Assembly: GCA_024449915.1 (NCBI GenBank)
Contig: JAMZAV010003075.1
Location: 1 to 64,000, forward strand
Length of the DNA stretch: 64,000 bases
From: Sweltsa coloradensis
Taxonomy: Eukaryota > Arthropoda > Insecta > Plecoptera > Chloroperlidae
Direction: 5' to 3'
Position numbers and translations under genes: made by a program. Positions 34,581-45,200 of the stretch are shown in pieces (within the stretch, counting starts at the first letter, position 1; every line of letters starts with the position of its first letter). The notes under the pieces were generated by a model. It had not been told where the DNA came from. It made no database searches and saw nothing but the letters and a program-made list of their open reading frames with translations.

Positions 34581-35361
34581 TTGGATGAGCGTAGCGAGCG
34601 TAGCGAGCGAAGCGAAGATTCCATTTCACTACACTGGAGAAAAAAATCCGGAATGTTTTTTTTTTTTTTTTTTTTTTTTTGTATTTTTGTGTGTTTGTTA
34701 ACACGATTCCGGCTAAACCAATACTCCGATTGCGATGAAATTTTATGGAGGCCTTCGAAATCTCTGAACTTAGAACTGCCACGATTTTGAGCGCAATCGG
34801 GAAATTTTTTCTTATAAAAAACGCAATTTTACGATTTTTTTCGATTTTTTAAAAATTTCTTCGACTTATAACACTTACATGCTTTATCCGATTGTAATGA
34901 TTTTTTAACAGAACCATGATTTTATGAATTAAGATATTCGTGTGAAATTTGAGCGTAATCGAAAAACTATTTCTCATGAAAATCGAATTTTTCGGGTTTT
35001 TTCTTTTTTAAAACAATTCTTTGACTTATAACACCTACATGCTTTATCCTATTGTAATGATTTTTTCACAGAACCTTAATTTCATGAATTAATATACTCG
35101 TGTTAAATTTGAGCGCAATCGAATAATTATTTCTTATGAAAATTGCAATTTTACGATTTTTTCTTTTTTAAAAATTACGTAAAAATTACGATTTATTAAA
35201 AAAATTAAGTTAATTTTTAATTTTATTTAATTTAATTTAAAAAAATCTTCGACTAAAATGATTTTTTCACGGAACAACAGAAAATCCGCGGAACACAATG
35301 CAGCTCAATGCACCAATTACGCTCATCCAACAACGCGGCGGGACTTAAGCGTTTTCCTAGT
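34581..35361 (+). mobile_element. Complete Helitron-like copy, subfamily 1
   Basis: From TTGGATGAGCGTAGCGAGCG to the 3' hairpin (AACGC / GCGTT stem around CGGGACTTAA) and TTTCCTAGT. The start word and ACGCTCATCCAA near the 3' end are inverted relative to each other. TTA sits on both outer flanks. The inside has three ~180-bp units. It interrupts the LINE between NGEVTNPQ and the upstream KAYGK codons. Confidence 0.8.
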
Positions 35362-35577
35362 TATTTACCATAAGCTTTTGATCCTCTGTTTGCTGTCTTT
35401 TTGACTTTACCAATCCATAAATCATTTTCTTGTTCCCCTGAAAATCAGTTTCTAGCTTACTAGCAAATTCTTTCATTGTTCTATCTTTTTCCTCTTATCA
35501 CAATTTGTTTCACAGCTGCCTTGCACCTACGGTACTCATATTCATGTTCTTCAGACTTGTCATCTTTAATAAAAAAA

Positions 35578-35973
35578 GTGTAGTTAAATGGAATCTTTGC
35601 TTCGCTCGCTACGCTCATCCAAAAACCTAGATAATTAAAATCTAGTAGAAAGTTAACTTAATATTTGAAATGAGAATAAATTAATAAAAAAAAAAATTCC
35701 GATTGCGCTAAAAAATGTGGCAGTTCTAAGTTCAGAGATTTCGAAGGCATCCATAAAATTTCATCGCAACCGGAGTATCGGTTTAGCCGGAATCGTGTTA
35801 ACAAACACACGAAAAAAGGATAAAAAGGAAAAAAAACATTCCGGATTTTTTTCTCCAGTCTAGTGAAATGGAATCTTTGCTTCGCTCGCTACGCTCATCC
35901 AAAAACCTAGATAATTAAAATCTAGTAGAAAGTTAACTTAATATTTGAAATGAGAATAAATTAATAAAAAATA
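35578..35973 (-). repeat. 280-bp tandem duplication of Helitron-like 5' end plus flank
   Basis: Positions 35587-35690 and 35867-35970 are nearly identical direct repeats 280 bases apart. Each contains the 5' tip (minus strand, tips at 35622 and 35902) and about 70 bases of non-element flank (CTAGATAATTAAAATCTAG). The second unit also holds about 200 bases of the element. Confidence 0.8.
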
Positions 35974-38294
35974 AAAGCACTTTAGAAACCCAAAATAAAA
36001 TCTACATATCAAAAAATACAAATAATACCACAGATATTAGTAGAAGAGTAATAATCGTTGGAGAATAGGGAGGATCTACTAAAAAATATTCACTAATATT
36101 CATAGTATTTATTTATGTAATTATTATTGTTTATTTTATATTAGGAATTTTAGCAGCCACATTGGATTAAAGCTTTGGTTGTAATTGGATCGTTATTTTA
36201 GTCACCTAAATCTTTCTCTTAACTCGTAAAATAGGTGTAATTTTTTGACTAATTTTTAGTTGGCACATTCTAAACTTTTACTATTGATGTTATTGATGTA
36301 ATTACCAACGGAGGTAGTGTAGCCCAAGGGTGTAGCCGCGATGTCAATGGTGTCCGCCATAGCATGGTAATGACGGTATTAATTTTATTGTAATTTTCTC
36401 GCCACTTGGCGAGAAGGCCATTGTAGGGCACAATTCCCTCTTTAGCCAATGTGTGACATACAGCCTATACCAGAGTGACGTCTTATTAATAACAATAAAA
36501 AATAAAAAAAATCTTGAACGTCTCTAATTTTGGTGAAACTCCTTTTGGGTTGAAAGTCGCTTTTTGAAATAAAAACGTTTAAAAGGTTTTGTAGGTATTT
36601 TTTGTTTTGTATTTTGGAGTAATTTATTAGTGAATTGAAACAAATGATGATTTTGTTTTGGACTCTCCTAACCAAAGAATCAAAATTCCTGGTAAATGCA
36701 AAATTACTGATTTAATTTAAAAAATACTATAAATGAAAGATTTCATGAACACCGTACAAAAGTCCTAAATCGATTTCTCACAAATTTATCGGGCATTGTT
36801 GTGGGCTCATTTTGGTTTGATACTGGGCGCAAAAATGAGGAATCTGTTGGTACAATAAGCAACATATAAACCATGATTTTGTGACGTAACTGTTGTCTTT
36901 ACCGTACACATGGTAGGCACCATTTTCGTAGGGAATTATGCAAGGAATATTTTTGCAGTTTAAGCTTTTCGTCTATCTTCCGCCATTTTGAAGATTAACA
37001 AAAACAACCACTTTTGTACAGACATTTTCCAAGATTGCGGCCAACGCTCCAGTCCGATTTTTTAGGACTTTTTCCCCTTCGTTAAGGACGGAAGGTCTGT
37101 GCAAAAATTCAGGTTGCCCGGAACTTTTGCAGAAAGAAAACTTTTGTTGCTTGGACTATAATAACTGCCCTTATATTTTATTTATTTTTGTTCTAGCATA
37201 GAACTTGTATTTATATATGCAAGTATACCAAAGTATATTTACTATACACTCTCTTTGGAGTAGTGCACGTCTGTACTATGTATATGACCAAGTAGAAAAT
37301 GAAAGAATTAATATTATTATAAAATAAAAAACCACAGTGAATCAAATCCATATCATACTCATTGGGATTTCAACAAAAATGTTGCACTTTCTCTCCGCCA
37401 GTTAGTAGTGTAGTAGTGCTCCAAAACTTGTCTAACAATATTTGTACAGTGTTGTCTGTCACCGCAGAACAATAATTTTCTAAACTAAAAAGTCAGAAAT
37501 AAAATAAGTAATAACTAGGGATCCCGGATGCCAGATGTTAATTGCTGTTCAGAAAAGATTTAGAAACGATTTTCTTTTTTGGGTTTTCTTGATATGTTAG
37601 GATGCATGCATATATTATAATGATAAATAACAATGATTGCTCGATTAGCGATCAATATGGGTTAACAAATTTATGATGGAATTTTTTATTTTGGATTCAC
37701 ATGTTCACATGTTGATTATTCAGGACTGAAGCCTTTGACAGCCAGAAACAAAAGGAATATCAACTCTTCAGAAAACATCTAGTTGTCAACCAATTTGTCA
37801 AAAACAAAGCTTCTCAAAAGAAAATTTAGTTGTGTTTAGAAATACCACTTTTAACAATATTTGAATACAATGTACAATGTTCGGGGTGGTACATTTATAC
37901 TATATACAAAGGAGCAGACCTTCTTTCCACAGTAACTCTTACCGATTGGCGGACCTTCTCCGACTTCTGCGTCTATTATAGCAGTTTTAGATAGCACCCC
38001 TACGAAGTACCTGAAAACTTCTATCACCACAGTAAAAGTTTGTTACCTGTAGAACTGATCTCTTCATTATGGAACCTTTCTCTTGCAGCTACCGCTGTCA
38101 AAGGAATCGTGCTTACCATAATAGAGCAAGGGTGTGATTTTTTAAAGTAGCTGGACGATTCAGGGCGATTCGCACTAGTTTGAATCGTCCTCACGTAATA
38201 ACTGGTCCGCTTTTCAATAACCGAGTGGAGCGCGCAGAGCTTCAAGTGCAAGGTGGGAAAAGTGGTGGAATTCAAAAGTGTCATGGTTTATGTG
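35974..38294. other. Intergenic, nothing recognised
   Basis: AT-rich sequence between TTC7 and BCKDHA. No coding similarity, tRNA-like boxes or paired inverted ends were found. Confidence 0.4.
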
Positions 38295-38490
38295 TGTCTT
38301 GTCTTGTCACATTCATCAGTAAATGCACATCTTAGCACAGAAACCAAGAGGAGATTGCAAAAAGAATATATTGATCAAGGGAAAGACAAAGCATGGCAAC
38401 TACTACAGGAAATGTCAAACGTCATGGAAATAGGTAAAGAGCTACTGCACAGTTGAGACTTAAAACAGGAGATGATCTTCTTGAACACTC
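38295..38490 (+). pseudogene. RNase H LINE remnant
   Basis: Encodes SHSSVNAHLSTETKRRLQKE and YIDQGKDKAWQLLQEMSNV, matching the linker after RNase H in the LINE at 9150, then a broken frame. Opposite strand to the other copies. Confidence 0.65.
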
Positions 38491-38780
38491 AATCTTCTCT
38501 TGAAATCAAGAAGTTACATGATGAAATACAAATTTTGAAATTTAGGACTTATATTATATTTAGGACACATATTATTTCCCAGCCTAGAGATACATTTTTA
38601 GCATCTAAATTCATCTAAATTTTAATTTTTTATATTTGATTCATTCATTTATTGCATGAAATATCCTTTTTATTTGTTACCAAATTTGTTGTTTTAATGC
38701 ATTGTTGTAATTTCAAATAATTACTTAAATGTAGTTCATTGTTGTGTCTGCATCTATATAATACTAATTAGATTTATTTA

Positions 38781-38936
38781 GGCCCGGTATTTCAATGTCC
38801 AGTTAAAGTGGCAAGTAAATTTAACTGACACATAACTTGTTTTCACTATGGCAACCACCAATCAGAAGCCTTGTAAATATTTACTGAGAGGACTAACTGG
38901 CAGATAAATTTTAACTAGACATTGAAATTCTGGACC
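38781..38936. mobile_element. Tourist/Harbinger-like MITE, 156 bp
   Basis: Inverted ends GGCCCGGTATTTCAATGTCC and (reverse) GGTCCAGAATTTCAATGTCT, both continuing AGTTAAA. The flanking TTA is duplicated (38778-38780, 38937-38939). GG(G/C)CC-type ends with a 3-base TTA duplication fit PIF/Harbinger. Confidence 0.7.
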
Positions 38937-38939
38937 TTA

Positions 38940-40151
38940 GTTGTCCTCCTTTGTAAATCAGTTTTTATAACTGAATAGGATAGACGTTAAATAAATAAAT
39001 AAATAAATAAGAATATTTAACATTTGTGTTTGCAAATTTTGAATTTTGTAGAACCTATTTTTTCCTGTATACCAAAATATTAATGTGGGGTTTTTCTTGC
39101 ACTTCTAATGGTAAATGATGAATCAAAGAAACATTTCAATTCAATATAGACTCATAAAACATTAGAATACAATGTTTAACAGTTATTAGGAGGTAGGTAT
39201 TGTAAACCCTTAATTAGAGTAAAATTAGCATTTTGTAGCGTTTTACAAAATATATGTTCGACGATTTAGCATCAAAAACCTAAAACACTAAAAAAGTATC
39301 TCTAATTATAATCTAAAATAAATCAAATTTATGAAATATTTTGGGTATTTTCAATACCCTTCTTAAGTCTAATGACAATAATTAAAACATAAATTCTGTC
39401 TAAAATATTATTTAGCATCATTTGACTAATGCAGTCAGTGGCCATCTATCTTCTTCTCCCGAGTAATTACATCTATCAAAATGTCTCACATTTTTCTGTG
39501 TTTTGTACATACTTTTATGTTTCTATTTATCTACAAACTCGGCAGCCACCATCACTTCTCGAAGGTAAGCTGTTGGATCCTATCTCACACCCAATTACCG
39601 TATGTTGTTTGATACAATTAAAAATAACAAAATAGCAAAGTCTCAAGGCTAAATTTTATTATAAAAATTCCTTTGTCTATCTCTTTAGTTTAGTTTAGTT
39701 TAGTTTTAAGAATTTTACCATATAAATTGCTTCCTTGCATAAATATATTTTATTTTTATTTTATTTATTTATTTCTTATTTTTTCATGTTGTACAAACTA
39801 CTATTAATTTAAACTCTATCTTTGCTAACATCTTGCTATTGTTTTTAAATTTAACATGTATTATAACTGCCCACACACGAGCACTGTGCTTATGTGGGCT
39901 TCTCTCGACTATTCTCTTCTCTTGTTTGTTTATGTACCAATTGTATTTATTTTCTTGAGAATAAAAATTTTTCTGAATCTGAATCCTTCCAGCATGGAGC
40001 TCTTCCACCTAACAAGTGACACATAAAGCTAAAAACAGGGCAACTACTTATTTTAGGATAGTATCAAGTCCCCTGACTTTCCCAGGTTTCCCAGATTGAA
40101 AATCACTTTTTTCCAAACTATAAATTTTTACTTCAAACTCGAGCTTTCATA
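38940..40151. other. Intergenic, nothing recognised
   Basis: AT-rich, with a short AAAT run near 38990-39010. No gene or element boundary found. Confidence 0.4.
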
Positions 40152-40562
40152 CTGTGGCTCGTTGTCTTGTAATTAGCGTCTCTGCTTCCAATGCAGACGG
40201 TCCAGGGTTCGATTCCCGCTATAGACACAAGTTTTTTAACTACTGATTTAGACTTAAGTCCATCAGTTCATAGGTTAGGAATTTGTAAATGGTGACTTTG
40301 GAGCCGTCCTAGCAATGAGGCACATAATAAATAAATTTGTTCTGAATTTGCCTTGTTGATTCTGGCGTTGATCCGCGGGTGATCGCACAGTCCATACCAC
40401 TGATTGCTATATTTCCTATTAAAAAATATTGATCTTTGGTTGGTTATCGTTCACTCTTCGATTGCGTCGGGCCAAAAAGGTTGGCTTGGTTGCTTTTAAT
40501 GTTCCCCAATAAAAATCAGTTATATGACTGAGTGGGTAGACTCTAATAAACATTTATAGATT
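40152..40562 (+). mobile_element. Complete tRNA-derived SINE
   Basis: The tRNA-like head has TGGCTCGTTGTCTTGTAATT, the CTGCTTCCAATGCAG arm and the B-box GGGTTCGATTCCCGC (40205-40220). A ~330-bp body conserved with 27190 and 51266 follows (GGTGACTTTGGAGCCGTCCT, TTCTGGCGTTGATCCGC) and the end word ACTGAGTGGGTAGACTCTAA. No known SINE core name is claimed. Confidence 0.8.
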
Positions 40563-40920
40563 TGAAAATCAAACTTCACAAAAGTTTTGAACCGAACCAA
40601 ACTTAAAGGGATATCAAACAGTAATAATAGGTAAAATAGTAATAAGTCTGGACCGGCACCTCCACCATGAAAGTATGTAACTTCTGGACCGGCCCCTCCA
40701 CCATCCAATTTTTTTGTTTCTAAATTTGTACCTGTAAACTGAGAACAATTTTTTGACATGCCAAATAATAGGTGCCCGCACACCACTACAAATTAGTAAA
40801 ACGAACAAACCAACTTTTTTTTCACTCGAACATGTGAACAACAGTGAATTGTCCAATATCAAATTTGTAAGAAAATGTAACAAAAGTTGACTTTGGTTTG
40901 AAGAATGAGTGATGCCAAAT
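40563..40920. other. Intergenic, nothing recognised
   Basis: Contains a short imperfect direct repeat near 40650-40710 (CTGGACCGGC(A/C)CCTCCACCAT) and nothing else notable. Confidence 0.4.
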
Positions 40921-41485
40921 ACTAGGCCGCTTCGCGAACGCTTTTTTTAGTCGTGTTGATGGATGAGCTTTTTTGTAAGGTTTTAGTTTGCGTGGGATCT
41001 CTTTACTTTTGCAAGTGCTTTTTGAACGCATTGTAGGTGATTGTTGTCAAGTTTCTATTGTTACTTATTAATTGTTATTATATACCCAAAAAAATTATAT
41101 TAGGCTAAAGCCTTTATTTCTATGGATTCTGACTAACTTTTCCAACTTTTTCTTTCAAAAGGTACTACATCACCATAACCTTAATGTCCATGTCAAATAT
41201 GAACGTTGTAGCCCCACCCGTTTGGGCAGAATCGGCCCAAATGTCACAAAAATATCGCACTAAAAATCGAAAAAGTTACAAAAGTACGATATTCATGAGA
41301 AATATTTCTCAGATTGTACCCAAAAACGTGTCAGGTCTAAGTTCAGAGATTTCAAAGCTCCCCTCCATTTTTCATCGATCGCATATGCCGTTTGTCCGGT
41401 AGAGAGCGAACAAATGGCAAAAAAAAAAAAAAAAGCTAATTTTTGGGGGGTCAGTGAATTTGAAGTCTTTGCTTTGCTCATCCAA
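40921..41485 (-). mobile_element. Complete Helitron-like copy, subfamily 2
   Basis: The 5' tip TTGGATGAGCAAAGC is at 41485 and the 3' CTAGT end at 40921. The interior is unlike subfamily 1: GAAAAAGTTGGAAAAGTTAG, CTACAACGTTCATATTTGAC and a TATTTCTCATGAATATCGTA block. Used as the uninterrupted reference for 16448-19040. Confidence 0.75.
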
Positions 41486-42005
41486 AAATATTTATTAAAT
41501 AAACAAAATATTGCTTTGACCAACTATTTGACCGGTCAAAATATATTACTTGGTCAATTGACTGGCTTGCCATTTCTACTCATCGATATCATATCTGCAT
41601 ATCAAAATATTGATTTATTTGCCTAGCCCTATTTTCCATATCAACTCAATTAAATTGGCCTTTGGCCCTTTACCTTTCACTTTCACCCATCTCCAACCAA
41701 TCAAGGTCACCCGCTTTCCCGATTGAAATATGAAAATATTTTTGAAAACCGGTTTTGGTTTTGGGAAACCCTGCCATGCAGTCACTAAAATGTTGTCGGA
41801 ACTTATCATCCACAATCGTTCATTAGTTGGAATATTTCAATAGTGTGAGTATGCAGCATTGCATCAACTAAAAATAAATAAAAAGTTGTCTTCTCAGAAA
41901 ACTACAGTTTTATAATTAAATATTTGGGAAATGTATTCGAGTGTACTCACAGACTTAATAGAAATGTTTAAGCTTTAGATTGCCTTTTAAAAACATTGAC
42001 ATTGT
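41486..42005. other. Downstream of BCKDHA, nothing recognised
   Basis: No coding signal. A short imperfect inverted patch (CCGGTCAAAATATATTACTT / GGTCAATTGACTGG) lies near 41530-41570. Confidence 0.4.
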
Positions 42006-42011
42006 TTTATT
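42006..42011 (-). terminator. Likely poly(A) signal of BCKDHA
   Basis: AATAAA on the minus strand, about 115 bases past the stop codon. It implies a short 3' UTR. Such hexamers are frequent in AT-rich DNA, so this rests on position. Confidence 0.45.
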
Positions 42012-42124
42012 CAACAGAAAATAGAGTAAAAAAATACAAATGTAAATATAATTTTATATTTTTTTTAGTAGTATTGCCCCGAGTATGATACAGCATTTTC
42101 AAGTCGTTGCCAACTTCTTGTTGT

Positions 42125-42215
42125 TTAACTTGTAAATGGTTTGTTTTCAAAATCATTTACAGGATATTGATCCTTGTACTGTAGAACATGGTTCTCCATG
42201 TAAGTCATTTGCTCC
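42125..42215 (-). CDS. BCKDHA: BCKDHA terminal exon with stop
   Basis: Residues 387-416, starting [20 protein letters not shown] and ending KPFTS before TAA (42127-42125). The acceptor GGTTTTAG and phase 2 agree with exon 6. Wording fits the short C-terminal tail of E1-alpha. Confidence 0.87.
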
Positions 42216-45200
42216 CTAAAACCAGAGAGAGTACAATTTACCCTCAACAATTTGTAATTAGCCAGACTAGAAATGGGCTGGGTAAAAAAACGTACCGATA
42301 TCGCTGAATTAATTATTTGGTTTCAATATTGTGATAGGCCTTTAACTACACTTTGTTACTACATCAGTTAGTTGGTTAAAGGGGTGTTTTCACCATTGGT
42401 TTTGGGCATCATACAATCAACACTGCAGTGTATCATCAGATAATTAAAACAATATAAAATCAAGAAAATTAACTTTTAGCCCAAAATAATCTACTGTAGG
42501 CCTATTTGCTTATCAATATACATTTTTGTGAAATCAGACTGACTTAAAGTGAATTGAATTTTAATTTTTGTGTAGGTACTCTGGTGATACATTTCAAGTT
42601 ATCTTTTAAAAATTTTCTCACGTCGATAGGCCTATAGGTAGATAGGCCCTACTGTATATTTTTTTAATTAAATAGTTTTAACTTTTAACTATTAATATTC
42701 TGGGTTAAAATTGTACTAATAAACATGTGCATAAAAGTACTAAACGGTCACTTGAAATTTATGAGTAGTAATTAAAATTCAATTAACTTTAAAGCAGTCT
42801 GAAATAAAATTGGCACAAACATAGATTATTAATCGATCGCTTGATGTCGATACTCGATACCCAGCCCAAGATTATAGAGGTCCTAATTTAAGATTCCACG
42901 ACACTGTGCGTAGATTTTAAGATATCTGACGTTGGTTGGCCAAACAACCTGGGATTTGCCAACAAAGCTCTTATCCTCATGGTAGGAAGGTGTAGGCCTA
43001 CTTAGTACTTACTTGAGGTTATCTGGCATTCCCAAGTAAACATCAGTGAACATTTCCCTCCAGTTTGGTTTCAAATGCTTCCCTGAATCCTGAACTGCTC
43101 TCAGCACCTAAACACCAAAAGTAGATGCACATTAGATTAATCCTGATTGTCAGTGGCGTGACTACCATCTGGAGCCACTTGTAAATATTACAGTTGGTGT
43201 TCGATTCAAAGTGTTTTGCTATGTGCAAATTAAAAATTAGCCTACAATGAATTGATAACCCATTGAAAATACTAGATTACATAAGTATTTCAGAGTCGTT
43301 TCTTGGATTTAAGTTTTAAAAAAACCGTCTGCAGGCCAAGAAATAGACGTTGACACAATAAGAGAGCACGAGTCTTTGAGATATCAAAATGGAAGTAATT
43401 ACAAGACATTACCTAACAAAGGTCTAGGTCTCACTGTATCTGAATCCCTGATAACCCCCCCCCCCCCATACCAGTTGCATTGCTTCATGCTCCCTAAACT
43501 TTAACTTAAAATTATTGCTAGCAAATCCACCCTTCTTTCAGTCTATCATTCATACATTCATATCCTTACTAAAGAATAATAATACATATATTTTTACTCC
43601 AGACAATTTGTCCGCAGATTACCCTACTATACAAGATTATTACATATCCTATTCAGGGGGGCGCTGAATAAGAATGGAACAACGCCGAATGGATCGTATG
43701 TAGTGTACGTACCATGCTACTCTTTTGTGTTAGGAGCTGAAAAGGTTAGTAGGAAAATTGTAAGTACACTACACACGATCGATTCGGCGTTATTCCATTC
43801 GGCGTTATTCAGGCGACCCCCATTCAGTAGCCAGTCCACCCAACCCACAATTTCATATTTGTCTTAATCATCATCACTATCCATCGCCGTTTCCTGCTTC
43901 TGGTAGGGTCAGCTTAGGTTTCGCAACCAAATTCTTCCACTTCTTTCTATCCTCCCACAATTGTGTCTCTGCTACTACATGCTCCCAGCTCTTCCGTGGT
44001 CTCCCCCTTCTTCTTCCTCCTTCAATCCTTTTCTCATACATTCTCCTGGGCATCTCTCTTCCGTCATTCGTTTCACATGCCCAAACCATCTCAGCTGTGT
44101 CCTTCCCATCCTGTCACCTAACTTCTCCACCCCAAGCATCTCTCTGATGTTTGTATTTCTAATTCTATCTCTTCTTGTTTTGCCCACTGTGCTCCTCAGA
44201 AATCTCATCTTCGCCGCCTGTATTTGAATTTCTTCTCTGTCGCCCATAGTCCAGGTTTCTGCCGCATATGTGAGGATCAGTATGAAGTAGGTCTTGTATA
44301 GTGTCATCTTGCACTGTATGGGTATTTCCCTATCCCACACCAGGCCTTTTACACACTGGTAGAAGTTACTGGCCTTTTGAATTCTGTTGGTAATTTCCTT
44401 TTTTATCTTCCCGCTTGCCATTATTTCACTTCCTAGGTAGCCAAAACTCCCCACCACCTCCAGGGTTTCTTCTCCAATCTTGATCTCTGCATGATAGTTC
44501 CTTACATCTCCTTCTCCTGGTATAGTCACAACCTTGCTCTTGATAACTCTGATCTTCATGCCGGCCTCTTCAATGTACCTCTTCCAGAGGTCCGTGTACC
44601 TCTGAAGTATCTCTTCATACTCCGACCATGCCACGAAATCATCGGCAAACAGCATAACCTCAGGGTACCTCCTCAGTTTCCTCCATCTTTACCTTGTTGT
44701 GGATGTCATCCATCACTATTATAAATATCAGTGGTGACAGCACACTTCCCTGCCTCAGCCCTTGTGTTATTTGGAACCACCCTGACAGCCCAAACTGTGT
44801 TTTTACACAGCTTTCACATTATGTAGGCTACATACTTCTAACCCTGTCTATCAGTGCTTTGTCCACTCCTTTTCTTTCCAAGCTTTCACATACCCTACAT
44901 TCCTTGGCACACTATCATACGCCTTTTTGATGTCTAGGAAGATACTCATTTCCCTACCCAGCTCCCAACTTTTTTCCATAGCTTGTCAAAGTACAAATAT
45001 CGGGTCTATAGTCGATCTTAATAATGCTACTTAAAAAAATTTAATACCATAGTATGTAACTAATAACTAATAAAATAAGTAATTATTTACTAAAAACCTA
45101 AGTTTAGGGATTAAGTTAATTACCTGATTCTTTGACTGTTTCTTCAATTTAAGCTCCTTTTCCTCATCCCACCATCCTTTTAGCTCCATGTATTTTCGAA

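Larger units (their letters stand above)
30661..35575 (-). mobile_element. RTE-like LINE, split by a hAT and a Helitron-like copy
   Basis: LINE pieces: 35575-35361, 34580-34386 and 32256-30661 on the minus strand. They encode, in order, [124 protein letters not shown] (catalytic ADD kept), ILTYGAVTWTVGSKEESQ, KVGRPRERWGRL. At least two frameshifts remain, plus an ATC run giving an Asp stretch near the end. The two inserts are described separately. Same family as 21318-23118. Confidence 0.85.

Noticed and set aside
34542..34790. A plus-strand protein rich in Ser/Arg/Glu
   Set aside because: The frame arises from the GCGTAGCGAGCG repeats and T run of a Helitron-like copy.
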